A program made the translations under genes and the position numbers. Under the pieces are notes generated by a model. It was not told where the DNA came from. It worked only from the letters and a program-made list of their open reading frames with translations, and did no database searches. This document shows positions 1-13,860 of a DNA stretch of 64,000 nt, one piece after another (position 1 is the first letter of the stretch; each line of letters opens with the position of its first letter). The stretch spans positions 262,475-326,474 of the forward strand of contig NMRA01000490.1 of NCBI GenBank assembly GCA_002633005.1, read 5' to 3'. The DNA is from Phoronis australis (taxonomy: Eukaryota; Phoronida; Phoronidae).

Positions 1-3000
1 GAGTTTTCCGTGACAATGATTGCTAATGAAATATTATTAAAATGTGTAAATAGCGCTTAAAGGTCAACGTTGTCAGTATCATCCGAGATTAAGCGGGTGC
101 CAGGCTACCTGAAGAAGTTTCACTCACTTTACTGTTTAATCTAACCTAATCCGATTAGTGTTGAGGAAGGCCCATCGCAGTTATTGTACGATGCTCTGTT
201 CCTCACACCCATGATTGCGACTCATAAAATGACAAGCTGCAGGGCTGGTCTCAGTCAACTGACCGACCTGTTAATTCTTTTGAAGACCTGGAATTACAAC
301 TAATGTGATAATTTGAGATAAATTTCACAGCGGTAATTGGTCACAATCAAAAGTTGTTTCTTAGTGATGGAACGCGCGGCTTTATGCCGATTTGCCACCA
401 GATGTCGCAAACCCGGCTCGCCAGGTTTACGTTAATCTTTTCTCCGTTTCGTTTGAAAAGATTTCTACCAGTATCACGCGCTTTCGAAGAATGATGACTT
501 AAATGGGTATCTAAACTTAAGCGTTTTATATTCAAGGAAATTGAAATCGATTGACGCAAAGTGCACATGAACAACGTCTATATCTTCCTGAAAATAATCC
601 CCTCATTATTAACCGACACGTATTTATCTGGAATTTGGATATCTGCCAATGATGTTAACGTCTACGTAATGAAAATACGACATTACGGAAATTCTTTTAA
701 AATCTAGAGGTCATTATAAAATTTTCACTTGCTGTGAGATAAATGAATTCCATGACAGACATTTTGCTAGAACTGGAACATACCGTTATTCTATGACAGC
801 AGAGTTTAATTAAATATCGTGACTTAATTACATTTGTCTTTCCGCTCTGGTTGTCTTTGTCGATAATGAATATCTACTCAACGTAATTTATTACTTCTCT
901 GGGCATGAAGCTAGTGTGTGGTTCAGCTCTTTAAGAACATGATTTTTGTAGTAGTCGACATCATTCCGGGTTTTTCTAAGCTGCGGCAGCGACTTTCACG
1001 CCCCCTAGCGACTGAGTCGCCGAGTGAGTTTGTCCTCAATGCCAAAGCTTTACCAACCACGGGTTGCTTTCGTGGTACAGTGGTTCAACCTGATTACCTC
1101 TTGCTAATTTCCGAGCTGTAAACTAATATGCCGTCTGATCTATCTTCTTATGCTCCGTTCCCACATCATACGACAGATAGGATGCCGGTGTGAACGCGGC
1201 TCGTTTCAAGCGACTGATGTTCCACGTCACGTGACTCCTCGTCACTGTTTTCCTACTAGCCTGCTGCAACATTCAAATGAACATTACTCAGTTGCTGTGA
1301 AATCGTTGTACTAAACACGCAACCAAAACTTGTTCGTGTACTCGAGCGCTCTCTCTCGGTAAATTTATTGTAATAAGCTGGCCATGCTTATTACCCGGAT
1401 AGAGCTCATACATGTTACATGGTGCCCGTACTGACCAGAGTGTTGTGTAATTAAATGTATGTAACCGATTTTGTGACCGGTAAACGCGTTTTTGGTATTA
1501 TTATTGGATAGGATAGACTTCTAAAGAGCTTCGACCAGAGCTATAAAACGAAAAGAAAAAACACGTCATTCGAATTTTATTACAAATTATCAATTTTCAT
1601 CGTTGTCTACCAACCATTCGCTGAAATGAAGGCCAGTGACATACGCCTTTAAGATTTGCTGCCATTTATCAAGTGAGCTTTACACCAGCAGAGTGTTGAT
1701 GGACTGCAACTGCCAGTTTTATCGCCGATAATGAGTTTGGAGGGCTTTGTGAATGTTGATTGTTCTCGAGAACACGACTATTAATTAACTAATACTAAAC
1801 TGAACGCGTTTATTACCATGATACTGTCCATATCTGAAACAGGGAATGCAGCTTTGGCTAGAACGTAAGTTTTAGTTAAAACGTTTTAAAACAGTTATAT
1901 GTGAAAGCAAAGCGTTTTAACTGGAACTTTTGACGCGTCACACTTTGCGCCAGTGCTGTAGTGAGGCGTAGGCGCACGTAGGCGCACATAGGCGCAGCCA
2001 ACCACCTTTTAGCATTTGAACGTAGCGCCTACGCACCTTAAGTTACGTTCAGTGCTGTTCACACAGACTTACTGTAGAACAAGTTACTCCTTGAACGAGT
2101 TGTCGTTAGGTTTGGAAGCTTTTTGGACTCTATGTAACCTAGTGCAATTTACCCACTTGTGACAACTTTCCTGGACCTTATGGAGGCGGAGAAAGATGTT
2201 CCTGGGTAACTTGCACCACTTCTAATTCCTGTGTGGCCTTAAACCTGGGGCAAGGTTGAAGTAAGCTGTGGTTACATACAGACGGGTTTCTTTTTCGCGT
2301 CATACTCGCCTAAGATTTCATTTTCACGCTCAGAGCGACAACTTCCGCCTTACCCTGGTTATCAGATTGTACTGTGTGTGTGTGGACGTTCCAAAAGTGG
2401 GGTAAGTTACACTAGTGCAAGTTGTTCTATGGTAGACTGTGTGGGGACGAGATATCACGCAAAGTAACGAGTGGTATCGTTGAAAAAAGCTCTCGTGGAA
2501 TCCTATCACAGTAAAGAATATTACGATACAGGTTTTATGAGGAACTAAATGGCCTAGTTCTATTTCGTCTTCAGCTAACTGGACATGACAAAATGAGTCT
2601 TTAAAACTAAGTAAGGTTCTGTGTTGAAAAGGCATGGGACGCGCAAACTCGTAAATATACGTTTTAAACAGAGTGTGGCGAATTACTTCTTGGGGATGCT
2701 AACGTGAGAGTTATTCACTTTAAATATTGCAAGAATTTCTAAAAAAATCGTCAGATTCACTATTTTTGAAACATATACGAAATATAAACTCTGTCGTCCC
2801 AATATATACGCTTTTCAAATACTCCGCCTCTAACACATGCGCGCATGCGCCCAAAGAAGTCAGACTGGGGACTGTTTTCTTTGCACCGAAGGTCAAAGGT
2901 CACATTTTCTACGTTTTACGCTACTTTAACAGCGACTGAACAGGACAGAATGCTAAAGCAAGGTTCTGTGTTAACAGCTTGATGATTGTAGCTGCCGGAA

Positions 3001-3540
3001 GTGGCATAACATTTCCCGGGGGAATCGGCAGACCGTTCGACCCCGTAAAACATTTTAGCGATATCAACCTCAACGTGAGACTAGAAAGCAGTTTTAAGCT
3101 AAAATGTATTAGGTGAAACAATTTAGCTAATGCGTTTTAAATTTAGTGCTCGTGTGAATCCAACTTAAGTCGCTGAAAAGTACTCTCGTTGCCATCAAAG
3201 TTTAACGAATTAGGGATTTACCAAGGATTTACTAATTAAGGATTTTTACAGGATTTACTAAGTCTGCGGTGGCCATGGAAACATTTACTTTATCTTGGTT
3301 TTCTTATGAGATGAACACGCATCGAGATCACAAGTGGAGACGACGTTAACCAGACGACCTAACCACACGACCTGAGACTCGCAGACGATACCATGAACCG
3401 TGAAACACGCGTTGACGTAAAATCGATGATCTGCTGACAATATTTTGTAGTTGTTAAACATCAGTCTTGGAGACTCCGGGAAGACTTTAAAATTAATGCA
3501 TTAACGTATTGTTACTGTTCTTTAATCACGTCTGACAGCA
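1..3540. other. Non-coding, CpG-rich; no gene seen
   Basis: No open frame here has a convincing start, length or splice context. At about 1960-2045 a cluster of GTAGGCGCAC-like units is followed by their reverse complement (GTAGCGCCTACGCACC), a small foldback or element remnant. Nothing else stands out. Confidence 0.6.
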
Positions 3541-3558
3541 ATGGCGGAAGATAAACAG
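3541..3558 (+). CDS. Candidate alternative first coding exon (MAEDKQ), weak
   Basis: ATG at 3541 has G at -3 and G at +4, a good initiation context. It opens six codons (MAEDKQ) ending at CAG|GTAAAA, a usable splice donor in phase 0. Joined to the membrane exon at 54655 it would read [13 protein letters not shown], which resembles the short tails of some vertebrate DPP10 and DPP6 isoforms. Six codons carry little statistical weight and the intron would be about 51 kb, so chance is a real alternative. Confidence 0.3.
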
Positions 3559-6500
3559 GTAAAACTCGTTGTTTTTTGTCGGATTTTATTTTTTTTCATT
3601 CAACCATCCTTCTATTTTAACGATTTATACGAGTCTGGGGCAACTGTAGTAAATTTAGTTCCATGTGATGCTCTTGGTATTTTTAGGAGCATTTCTGTCA
3701 AGGGATTTGTTTTTCATGTTGGGAAGGGCACAAACTTAGCATTATTTTAGTTCATTCTATCGTTGTATCATTCGTTCTCCCGACTAAGTAGTTGTTTCCA
3801 ACAAGTAGCGCGATGACGACCTTTTGTTCTGGCGAATACACCCGTCTCATTGCTACTTTGGTTATGCGTTTGGCTCAGGAGCCCCAAGTTGGGTAACAAC
3901 TTTCGAATGACTCTATTGCAAATGTGTTTGTGTCTGTCGCGGGTTTTTTGTCAAACTCACTTTGAGTAAACTATTTTTCATTGTCAGAATTTTGGTTGTA
4001 TGTTCTAGCTAAGAGCAAGAGCGCCAGCGAAACAGTCACTTAGTGAACGCGACCTCTAGAGTTGATTACCTTAACACTCTCGGGCACTAACAGCATCCAT
4101 CTTGAGAAGATAATGACCACGAGGGGGAGAAGTTATCGGGCTGTTCCAAACCCTGGACAACTTTTACTCTCCTTCGTCTCTGTTCAAGTCATTCGGTCTT
4201 ACAAAAAAAACTTCCGTTTGGTTCAACTCCAGACATCAGTGAGCGGTTTCCAACGTGAGGCTAAATCCAGATACCAATCTAGTCCATTGTTTAGGACTTT
4301 TGTGCTGCATTAGGGCTCGCAGGCCAATTGTACACCGTGCATCAAAGATACTAAAACTTAACAAAAACCTAGGGAATCAGTTGACTATTTTTGTTGTATT
4401 TTTTCTGATATGAAATTATTCTGACCATTCACGAGGAATTCAATTTCAGAAGCCAAACAGTTTGAAAACTCACCACAGCAGTCCATGGTATATCAATTTA
4501 TTTTAGATACTGTTTTATTGCCGTGAATCATCGCTAATGCGTTAATTGCTTTGCTTAACACAATATTCCAACTACACTGACCCATCACTTCAGTGGTCGC
4601 CATAGGTTACGTTAGTAAGATCTCAAGCATACTCACGAAACACTCGCCTTTCACTCGCGTGATTTTGCCTGGTCTTGCGTGATCTAGCTTTTCTTGCGAG
4701 AAACGTGGTCTACAAAACGCTAGCCAGCTTGTCATAGCTAATCAGCCCAGTTCGTGATTTTTCATTTTTATACTGTTAGTAGGCATTCAATCTCTAACTT
4801 CGGACTCCGTCTGGCGATCGTAACTTCTTTGTAGAATTACGATCACGACTAGCGTTTTGCGGTAGATATTTTATGTCACGTGTTTGGAAACCTCAACTTC
4901 AAATTGAAAATGGTGACTTGAAAGTTCGTTACACGAGTTCACGTAGAGAGGACAAATAAAAATGGTATACGCTGGGAGGCAAAATTGACTCTTAATTCTT
5001 ACATGAAGGTGTACGTCCGTTTGTTATCGACGTGGGATGTCGAGGCAATGGATTTGGTCTTGTAAACTGAGACGAAATGTCTCGCTATTCATTAGCGTTC
5101 TTCAAAACTGAAATTCGACTTTATGCCCTTTCAAATGTAAATGTCAGAATGTTATTTGGATTATTCACAACGTAATACTTATCCGTTTTTTCACTCCTAT
5201 GTATTCTTTTAATGTTGAGATTTGCAATTATGTGCAGTCAGCTAGGGGGTGGTATTGAATAAAAATGGTTAACATGCATAGTACGATCATTTCAATAACA
5301 TATTCACGCTTAACTGAGCAGTGTGTATGATGCAGGAACCCTCATATTTACTAAGCATAATGTAAATGTTTTGTCTGTTAGACAATGAATCGTGGGCGCA
5401 TTTGGAGAATAATGCAGGAAAGATCGGGATTTGACCATATTAGGCGTTACGACCGTTTCACGGCCAAGTAAATGAAAACTTGCATAATAACGGTCATGCA
5501 GTAAAATTTCATCCCATATCAAATAAGTTTGAGAACGCTCTTGAGTTAGGAAATAGCCCGCATGTATACACGTTCATACAGTGTATAAGTAAACTGCGAG
5601 AGAGGATAGACATTGTTATACGTTGTCGAACATTTGTTCTCTCTGAGTACATTTAGTTGTTTCATTAAATGGATGCAGTCGATGAAAAAACTAGGCATGT
5701 CCTTTAGCTGTGAATCTACATTGTTTTCTTCGAACCTTTTCTGCAGAGATTTTTGTTGCCAATTCCCAATGAACCAATTCGTTTCAGTCTAGAGGTCAAC
5801 AAATATTTTGTTTGACGAGTCAATAGCACGTAGCATGCATCACAAGCTTGTTCACTTACGCGGAATAGATTATTCCGATAATCTTGCACTCGGCCGTGTC
5901 TTGGCTACGCATTCACCACCAAGAGGCTTTGGTTCGCGCGTCCGTGCCGTTTACAAACCTCCAGTTTTAGAGCGGATTACCTATCGCGAAATAAATGAGA
6001 TCAATTTTCTTTAATATCAGAACCCCTGATCGCCATCTGGTGTGCTTTTCGGATTGTTGAATTATTGAAAATTTTAATTATCCAGTGTTTAATTCCAGAC
6101 TTGTAAGCTAAATGTTTTATGTCGACGTTCTTTAGTATGTTCAACCGCTTATTCAGGGTGGTTCCCTTCTTGAACGCTAGATGGCGGGGCAGCTTTCTGT
6201 GCAGGCAGGAAAACTCTTGCGTCGCAAGCCAACCGTAGGGTGTGTTATCTTTCTGATATCCAGCCACAGTTATCTCTACTTGTAACCATATACAGTTTTC
6301 TCAAATGAAAAAACATGGCATTATTTTGCAGTACCAGGCGTCAAAAGCAATGCCAAGTGATTATTTCTGCTTTTGATAGCTCGGCTTCAATTCTTCACCT
6401 GCGTCGCTGGTAACCGCGGGTACCAAACTACCTGAGGATTTCAGAATAAGGGACATCCGGTCCCAGAAATCATGCAAATTATTAATATACGCACCCGTAT

Positions 6501-6976
6501 TTGACAAAAAAGCACATTATTTATGTGTTATCATGAAAATATTTTGGGCCCATAACTTCCAAATCCGTAGATATACGCCAGAGTACACTCATTTCTGTAC
6601 AAATTGAAGCGTGCTTTATTAACCCATGAGAGTTTCGCCTTTTTGAGTTGTGACTTTGTAATCCCACAATGCACTAAATGAGAAGAAATCCCACAATGCT
6701 CAGAGTGGGAAGACCACATGTACCGTTATCTACGTGTCGACTGATTATCGACTAAACAACGCTATATCAACTGGAAAATAATTATCTATTTTCATTCATT
6801 TGGCCAGATAAACGAAGGCAAACAGCAGGCACGCACGTGTTAACCGAAATAAAAGAATATCTAGGCAACGGATTAATCAAAAATTTTGTACAGTATCAAA
6901 TTAATTCTTCTGGATTGGACATTTTCTCATCGATTGCGGATAATTTAGAGGCTGTTTCTTGATCGGTTCGCAAAAG

Positions 6977-6994
6977 ATGCCGGGCAAACTTTTG
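6977..6994 (+). CDS. Candidate alternative first coding exon (MPGKLL), weak
   Basis: ATG with A at -3 opens six codons (MPGKLL) ending at TTG|GTAAGG in phase 0. The donor is fair (no AG before it). The product would be MPGKLL-ELVGSNP. It is very short and lacks other support. A CpG-rich stretch with a second well-placed ATG (7116, MAEPPD..., no good in-phase donor) follows within 150 bases, so the area may hold a promoter. Confidence 0.22.
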
Positions 6995-7911
6995 GTAAGG
7001 AAGATTAGTACGCTATTTCTTTAATACCTAATTTAGTGAAACAGTTGTTTTGTCTTTGCGTGTACTAATCGTAAGTTGAGCTGAGGAATCAGCAGGTCTC
7101 GTACGCAGAGTAAAGATGGCCGAACCGCCTGACGCTGTTTCTTGTCGTATTGTCACTGCTTTTGAACGTTTCAACATAAGTGGAGTTAAAGGAGTTGCTG
7201 TCTGTCGTACATTGTTGGAGTAAATACATATTGGATCACGCTTTAGAAAGATGTTGCTATTTTGCTATTAAATAATGTCGATAACCACCTTTTGTGGTAT
7301 TTTGTAAAAATGCATGTACAAATATAAGTTAAATATGACTCACTGGAAAGGGTCGTCTGCTACTCTGAAATCGCAATCAGGCGTCTTTCCTTAAAGCTTT
7401 ATTTCCTTCCTAGTTTCTGTCTGAATATAAAAAGAAGGCAACTTACCCTATCAAAACGAAGTTTGAATTAGCTTGTCGTGATAACCACAGCAGGAATTGA
7501 AAGAGAGCATCTACAAAGGGATTGAAGGACCCAACTTTTAGGGACTGTCCAGCCCTTGTTACTCGCATTTGGTGACGTATTATCTGCTTGAGGATGAAAA
7601 TCATTCTCTGTCATCATATGTGAACGCTAGGGACATGTTTTTATGACTATGTAAATGTTAGGTAGTGGATTGGAAAAAAAGTCATTTGACAACGATAGGT
7701 TTTGTTCCAAAGAAGAACTGATTGGATATTGCACCGATGAGTCTGAAACGTACGTATTGTAGAGGGTGCATGATATGAAGTCGTCATATCTACGACCTGG
7801 TGTGCCACTTAATCAGAGAAATGTATTCCAATATGCCATTGGGCACTACATTAACAGCAGTACTTCACTGAGCGCATATTTGTCTTCATATTAGAGACTT
7901 TCAAAGGAAAC

Positions 7912-8204
7912 GTACGGATAGGCTCTGACGTCAACAGATTTTTGAGCTATGCACACTTCTCCAGAAATCTTCATGGCTACTAGTCAGATCTCTGGTGAGG
8001 CTTTCTCCTAACTTCGGAGTATCACGAAACCTGCGCTAACTTTTACAGCCATCTATTCTTTGAACATAGCAATACAAATTAACAGTAATATCAGTATAGG
8101 TACATAAACCACATTCGTACACCATTTACCCGGTGTAGGTGCCCTCAGGTATTGAGTGAGTGTAAAGTTTACTGTGCTCTGATTACGTTAGAGCCTATCC
8201 GTAC
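7912..8204. mobile_element. Non-autonomous inverted-repeat element (MITE-like), 293 bp
   Basis: The left end GTACGGATAGGCTCTGACGT (7912-7931) and the reverse complement of 8185-8204 (GTACGGATAGGCTCTAACGT) match at 19 of 20 positions. The interior has no coding capacity. I could not fix a target-site duplication, so the outer limits may be a few bases off and the superfamily is open. Confidence 0.75.
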
Positions 8205-10637
8205 TTTTTCTGCATTAAAACGGATAAGCTGAAAGTCTATAATAACTGCTTGTAAACAGTCAGCAGGTGTTTTTTACATCATTTTATGCATGACACGTTC
8301 CGGAGTTTTTGGACCACGGATTACATTTGCCAGTTTTGCTTGTTTTGTGAAAAAAAATGCAAAGCACGTAATCGGAATTGATGTCTTCCATAAAAAGCAA
8401 AAACTTGTTGACTTCCTGGTGAAGTATGTAGATGCGGTGATCGATAGACGTTAATGCAAGTCTTTGCAAGAAAGCGGAAGCTCTTCTCCTCTGCTCGCTG
8501 ACCTCTACATGCAAATGACTGCGTGCTCTTTAAATTAAGCTGCGTGTATAACTTATTATTTCTGATATAGTTGCGATGTCGTTGACTAGCTAATGTTTGC
8601 GTCGAAGATTAAGACGCGGACCTCTTGACATTTGCCTACTGGTTTCGTTAATGAAATGATGGATGATAGTCTTGAAGATATGCGCAACTTATTCTCTGCT
8701 AATAACTGTTCACGGTTTACACGGTTCTAATTACACGATGAAACATTACAAATATAAACATAGCTACCCGTGCACTTCGTCGCCATCTTTTCGATGTCAT
8801 TGTTACTCTTGTGGCTAATTTGAACTGTCATTGTTGTTAACAGTTGACAGAGTTCCGCTGCCGGCTCTTCTTCCGTAATCCTCGAGAGACGCAAGCAAAA
8901 AAAACGAGTTGATCAATCACGATTGGCAAAAATTTGTTTAAGTATATTTTGTCATCTCCCTATACGTCTGTCGCTGCGTTTTTTGGCTTAATTTCTAATC
9001 ATCGGTCTTTCGTATCAAATAGTCCTGAACCAAGCTATGGCATTACAAGAAATATTTTCAAACGAGAAGACAATGCTGGGTCTTTCCCCGATGCAACAAA
9101 GCAGCCGCCATGTTTTACATGTATGCTGAAGCGTGGGTAATTATGCCTTGGCAAAACATAAACAGTTTGCGTTGAAATTTTGGAGCGAGTTCCTTCCAGG
9201 CTTAGGTTTTCTCGATAAGATTTCCCGCTAAATTATCTTGTGTCATTGTCTGATGCATTTCATTGGTTCTTGTTCCTTTTCCTTGCCGATTTCATTGGAT
9301 GTCAAACCGGAAGCGTTGCAATCGTCTGCATCTGACACCCATTGAGTTGTCTCTATTAAATTCTTCAATTTTCGCCGTCATTATACAGTTATGTCCATCT
9401 GTAAATAATTCTGAATTCTTTCGCGTCTGCCCAATAATCTGAGGCAACGGCTGCATATAATCAGTTGAGTTTTTAGAAGCATCTTTGCTCCACGGTTCAC
9501 TCTGAGAAGGAAACTATTTAACTTGTTCGGAAAAAGCTTCCTGGACGTATTGTGTGGATATTCATGATACTGTATAAGTGTTAACAGTTTGCAACCCGTA
9601 ATAAATCGTTTTGGCTTGAAACGAACAATTGCGCGCTCGTGAATTGCCACTATGTTGACGTTTACAATTTTATAGCCGTTATTTATCAAAGAATTATCAC
9701 CAACTTTTCAAAACGCGCGGAAAATTTGCCACGTGGTCTCCTATGTCACAAGAAGACAACGTATCAGTTGGTACTGGCTGACTATAGCACTGCGTACTTC
9801 AACAGCGGATCAGCAGTAGTATATTCGTCTGAACGCCGTCGATTACGTCTGTGTCCTTCATCTTCCAATGACGGTTATTTCGTTCATGTACACTGCACCC
9901 ATTCGTCCAACTAGTTCTAACCCTCTGTTCAATTCATTCGACTTGTCCACGTGTGACGCACAGTCTCTAGGCCCGTGTCAAACATGGGAAAATGGGGGAG
10001 ATAAGTCTCATTTATTTCCAGCGTATCGGCGCATAAGTAAAATAAATTTCAAAAATTTAAAAGCCTAATTGATGTGTGTTATTTATGATACAGTTTCACT
10101 CACCTGACTCTTCTTAATTGTTTAAATGATCAGGACTTACAAAAAGTGAATAATTTGGAAGTGTGACTTTAAATTATCAGATGTAGTGGTTAACAACAAA
10201 GCGTTACCGATCTCGTTAATATATCTTTCTGTCTATAATCGCCTAGGCTAGATTAATTATCTCGTTCCCAACGAGTACTAATTAAGAACGCCGCGCATCT
10301 TAAGTAGCTTATATTCTCGCGCCACCCTGTACTGATCCCGCGAGTGCGTTTGTCACTGCTGTTCATCGGTTTAACCGAACTCGTAATTTCGAGAGCCAAG
10401 TCTTCTTTTTCTGCCTGTGTGAGGCGGCGTGTTGCAATAAACAGAGATAAACTGTTTGCGTTGCACCTCCTAGTTCACGTAAGGAGTTGGCGTACGTGTT
10501 GACGCGCTAACTATTTATTTAAACGATGGGAGTTTCGTTAGCGATTCCTCCAGAAGCGCACCAGATAGCGAGAGGCATGGACTGAAGGTTTGGTTGTTGG
10601 TGTCCGGAGTTGCTCCTGTTCCTGACTTTGAGTCGTA

Positions 10638-10670
10638 ATGGGTCAAAGAATATTACAGCCTAAATACACT
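10638..10670 (+). CDS. DPP6/DPP10: Probable alternative first coding exon (MGQRILQPKYT)
   Basis: ATG with G at -3 and G at +4 opens eleven codons, MGQRILQPKYT, ending at ACT|GTAAGTAAA, a near-perfect donor in phase 0. Joined to the exon at 54655 it gives MGQRILQPKYT-ELVGSNP. The preceding 300 bases are CpG-rich, as expected for an unmethylated invertebrate promoter. The tail would be basic and lacks the acidic run of the isoform at 27796. The join is inferred from phase and donor quality; transcripts would be decisive. Confidence 0.45.
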
Positions 10671-13600
10671 GTAAGTAAATAATCCAAAAAGTTTTGATAT
10701 TTTGCAGCGTGAGTCTTGTTGTCTTAATAGAAAATGAACACGCGTGCATGCATGCGCGCTCGTTTAGTATTCTTATTTCTGCATCACCAAGCAAACATTA
10801 GATTGGTCACGTTTCGTTACAAGAAAGCTACTGACTTCCGTTGTTTGGGAATCTTCACAGGGCGCTATTCACGTTCTGGTACTGTCGATTTTACTCAACT
10901 TGCCGATGTTCGACATATAATTGAACCCGCATAACTGATTATAATTTTAACTGAGATGCACTGGGTTATTCTAAATGCTCACATTTAATAAAAAGGACAA
11001 CGGATTCACGTGTAGGTGACCAGCTTAGCTTGATTGATTGCAAGGGCGTTCTCTCTACCAGGAGAACCTTGGCTCTTCAGAAAGATTTCCCTGCGTGTAG
11101 TCTTCAAGTGACTTATAAGTTTTGTTTTGGATTTCAAAATGGCATTACCTCTCCTCTTACAAGATAAACTCGTAGTGAATACAAGTCGCAAAATTGTTTG
11201 CCGGCGCCATTTTCGGTTTATTTCATGTGGCTGTTTTTTGTTTAGCTTTGTATCTATACGGAATTCGATAAATAAATCAGTCTAGACCGCCTATATGTTT
11301 ATGAAAGAATAGCTTTAAAACTTTCCTAGGTGTGATAGAACTTCAATTTGACCATCAAAATATATTGATGTATCACGTGTAATTAACATGAAGGATGGTT
11401 TGGAAAGGTTAGTAAAGCTGCACCAAAAGCGTCTATCCAGTCTCCGATTTCCCGGTCGTGTGGTTCGTTTTAAGAATCGGGACTTACTTTCCGTCTAAGA
11501 ACGGACAGGTTTTAAACTTACTTTGTATGATAGAACAACCTAGTTTATGATTGCCGTTCTTGGTGACGAGTGAACAAGAAATGTCTCTGTTAAGCAGTCG
11601 TTAACCCGCCTCCACCTGTTAACCCGTCTCCACCCGTTAGCCCGCCTCCACCCGTTAACCCGCCTACACCCGTTAACCCGCCTAGACCCGTTAACCCGCC
11701 TACACCCGTTAACTCGCTTACACCCGTTAACCCGCCTACACCCCAAAAGCCACTTTTGATTTAGACCACTTACCGCTATGAAATTTGTCTTAAATTATGT
11801 CTAATGTCAACTTGGAAAATGATATCAGGCTTTGAAAAATGTGCTTGTTATTGTTTGAGATCAGGTTCTACATGGTGACCTGTCACAGCAGTGCCAACTG
11901 GAGCGCTGAGGATTGTAATAACGAACTGTCAGACACGGGGGTCTGTATCTCGAAGTTTGTTGTCCTTAGCTAAAAGTAAGATATCTGACTGGGAAAAGTC
12001 AAGAATTGATTTTTTGTCTTTTGACTTAAGCCTTTAGTCTGCTTCCGAACAGTCGGATTTCTGTCGTTTGGCTTCCAGTTCTAAACACATTTTCTTACTT
12101 TCAGCCTTTAGCTTCTTATAAGGCTAAGCCACCGGTAGACTGGTTTTTAACCAAAAGTCAAAAGAAAAACGCAATAGACCCTTCGAGAAACAACCCCAGA
12201 ACCATTCGACTGACAGCCATATTGCATTGAGCGCACAAATGGATTGTGTTTGAGGTTCTTCTGTTCTTCCTAGTCCTAGACATTATCTCTAAACTTGAGG
12301 TCTGGCACATGCTGATCTCAAACTTAAAGCCGTAAATGGCCCAATTTAACTTAGGATACTTTACTGCTAAAGTATTACGAATTGACTCTCGTAACGATGT
12401 CCAATGTTAGCCGATAGGAAGTGCATTTCCGTATCCAACCAATTAGGTGCTATAGTTTATTCTACTGTTTCCGGTCAAGTTGATTAAGTGTTTTCATGCC
12501 AACTGTCCTATGTGTGCAGGTGCGATGTTATGGTCGCTATAGTAACATTTTGAATCTCGGAACTCAAAGTGAGACGTTAATCGATCTTTTCACTAGTTGC
12601 GTAAACCTTTTCTTTTAAAAATATTCAGCTACCGAAGAGTGTATCGAAGGGCAGATGAGCTCTGCAACGTAGTCACAATGGAATTTGAATTTATCAAACT
12701 GAGCGGACTGCTTCAGTATAATTTCTGAAAAGAAAATTTTGCCTAATTGCTCTTCTATGCAGAACTGCTCTGTCAGTGTTTCGTTAATAAACAGACATCG
12801 TGTAGTGCTACGAGTTTTTCAATATTCACCAAGTTAATATCACGTGTCAATGTCACGTGTCAATGAAGATGTTTAGGACTGCCTTCATGATATCAAGGTA
12901 ATTGTTTTGTAATTTGATACTATACCCATCCATCCTTATCTTGTTTAATTTGAAATATTGGCCGTGCATGGACATCTATTTTCACCCTCTTAACAAAATT
13001 TTCCAGTTTCTCTCCGCTTAGGTAACTATGACAATTTTTTAACCACGTTGACGTTGATTGAGATCGACTTGCACCGTAATAGTACCACACTGGTATGTAT
13101 TTATTACTCGTGAGGAAAGGACGGCTGTACTATGCAGTTAACTCAATTGGTAAATTTACCATTCAGCCTGACGAGAAGTACCTCGGTGAATTCACGGAAT
13201 CAAATACTGGGCAGGTTTTATACTCGATTAAGCCTTGGTGATGAGATTAGTAATGACAGCTCTCACAGAAATATGTAATGTCTAACAGTGAGCGCCGCTG
13301 AGCAACATTGAGCATGGACCATTTCAAAGTAGCATAAAATAAGAATGGATCGGTTTGCTGAGCCACAGACAGCATCTACATGTACAAGGTTTATTCTGAC
13401 CGCAGTATTCATGAAAGACAAGTGTTAACTTGTCTTGTTTCACAACTCGATTTTTGTGACTCGCGAAATTAAGGCGGCCATTAATCCAGCTTCCACCACA
13501 AAAATATTTAGACTTGTTACCGTAATAAAAATGGCTTCAAATTACGTCACTGATTTGTGGGCTTTGGAAGCCAAGACTGCCGGTTCATCATTGGTTGAAA

Positions 13601-13860
13601 TGCGAAGTTCACGTGCATCAACGTGTCATTTCATTCTACAAAATCTAACGAAGTGTTAGGTTTTTGCAAGACCAAAAAGCCATTCTTATCTAAATCAGAA
13701 ACAACTTCTCTCAGTTAAAACTTAGCTTCCTCAACGCAAAAAAAGGTTTATAGCCGTTTTAAATCAAACCAGTTGACACTCAAAATTGAGTGAAACGGAA
13801 TTTTCCAAAATCGAAACAGTGCTCAAGATACCTTTAGCTATAATTGCCTTTTGCTTCTGA
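10671..13860. other. Non-coding, with one minisatellite
   Basis: No gene is supported. The interval holds the 18-bp minisatellite at 11601-11742 and a tandem pair containing CACGTGTCAATG (about 12841-12866). The open stretch near 13435-13659 has no in-phase donor. Confidence 0.55.
11601..11742. repeat. Minisatellite, 18-bp unit, about 8 copies
   Basis: The unit is TTAACCCGCCTACACCCG with single-base variants between copies; the last copy is truncated. Because 18 is a multiple of three, the opposite strand reads as an artefactual six-residue protein repeat (RRVNGC), which I do not regard as a gene. Confidence 0.95.

Larger units (their letters stand above)
3559..10637. other. Non-coding, CpG-rich; weak first exon at 6977 and one inverted-repeat element
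   Basis: Apart from the short first-exon candidate at 6977 and the element at 7912-8204, I see no supported gene. The open frames are 60-100 codons, mostly without an ATG in good context, and show no family resemblance. Confidence 0.6.

Noticed and set aside
7116-7221. ATG in good context, CpG-rich, starting MAEPPDAVSCRIV, as another first exon
   Set aside because: No acceptable donor in phase 0 before its stop; the only candidates are weak or in phase 1.
11540-11746. Repeating RRVNGC protein on the minus strand
   Set aside because: It is fully explained by the 18-bp minisatellite, which keeps any frame open.
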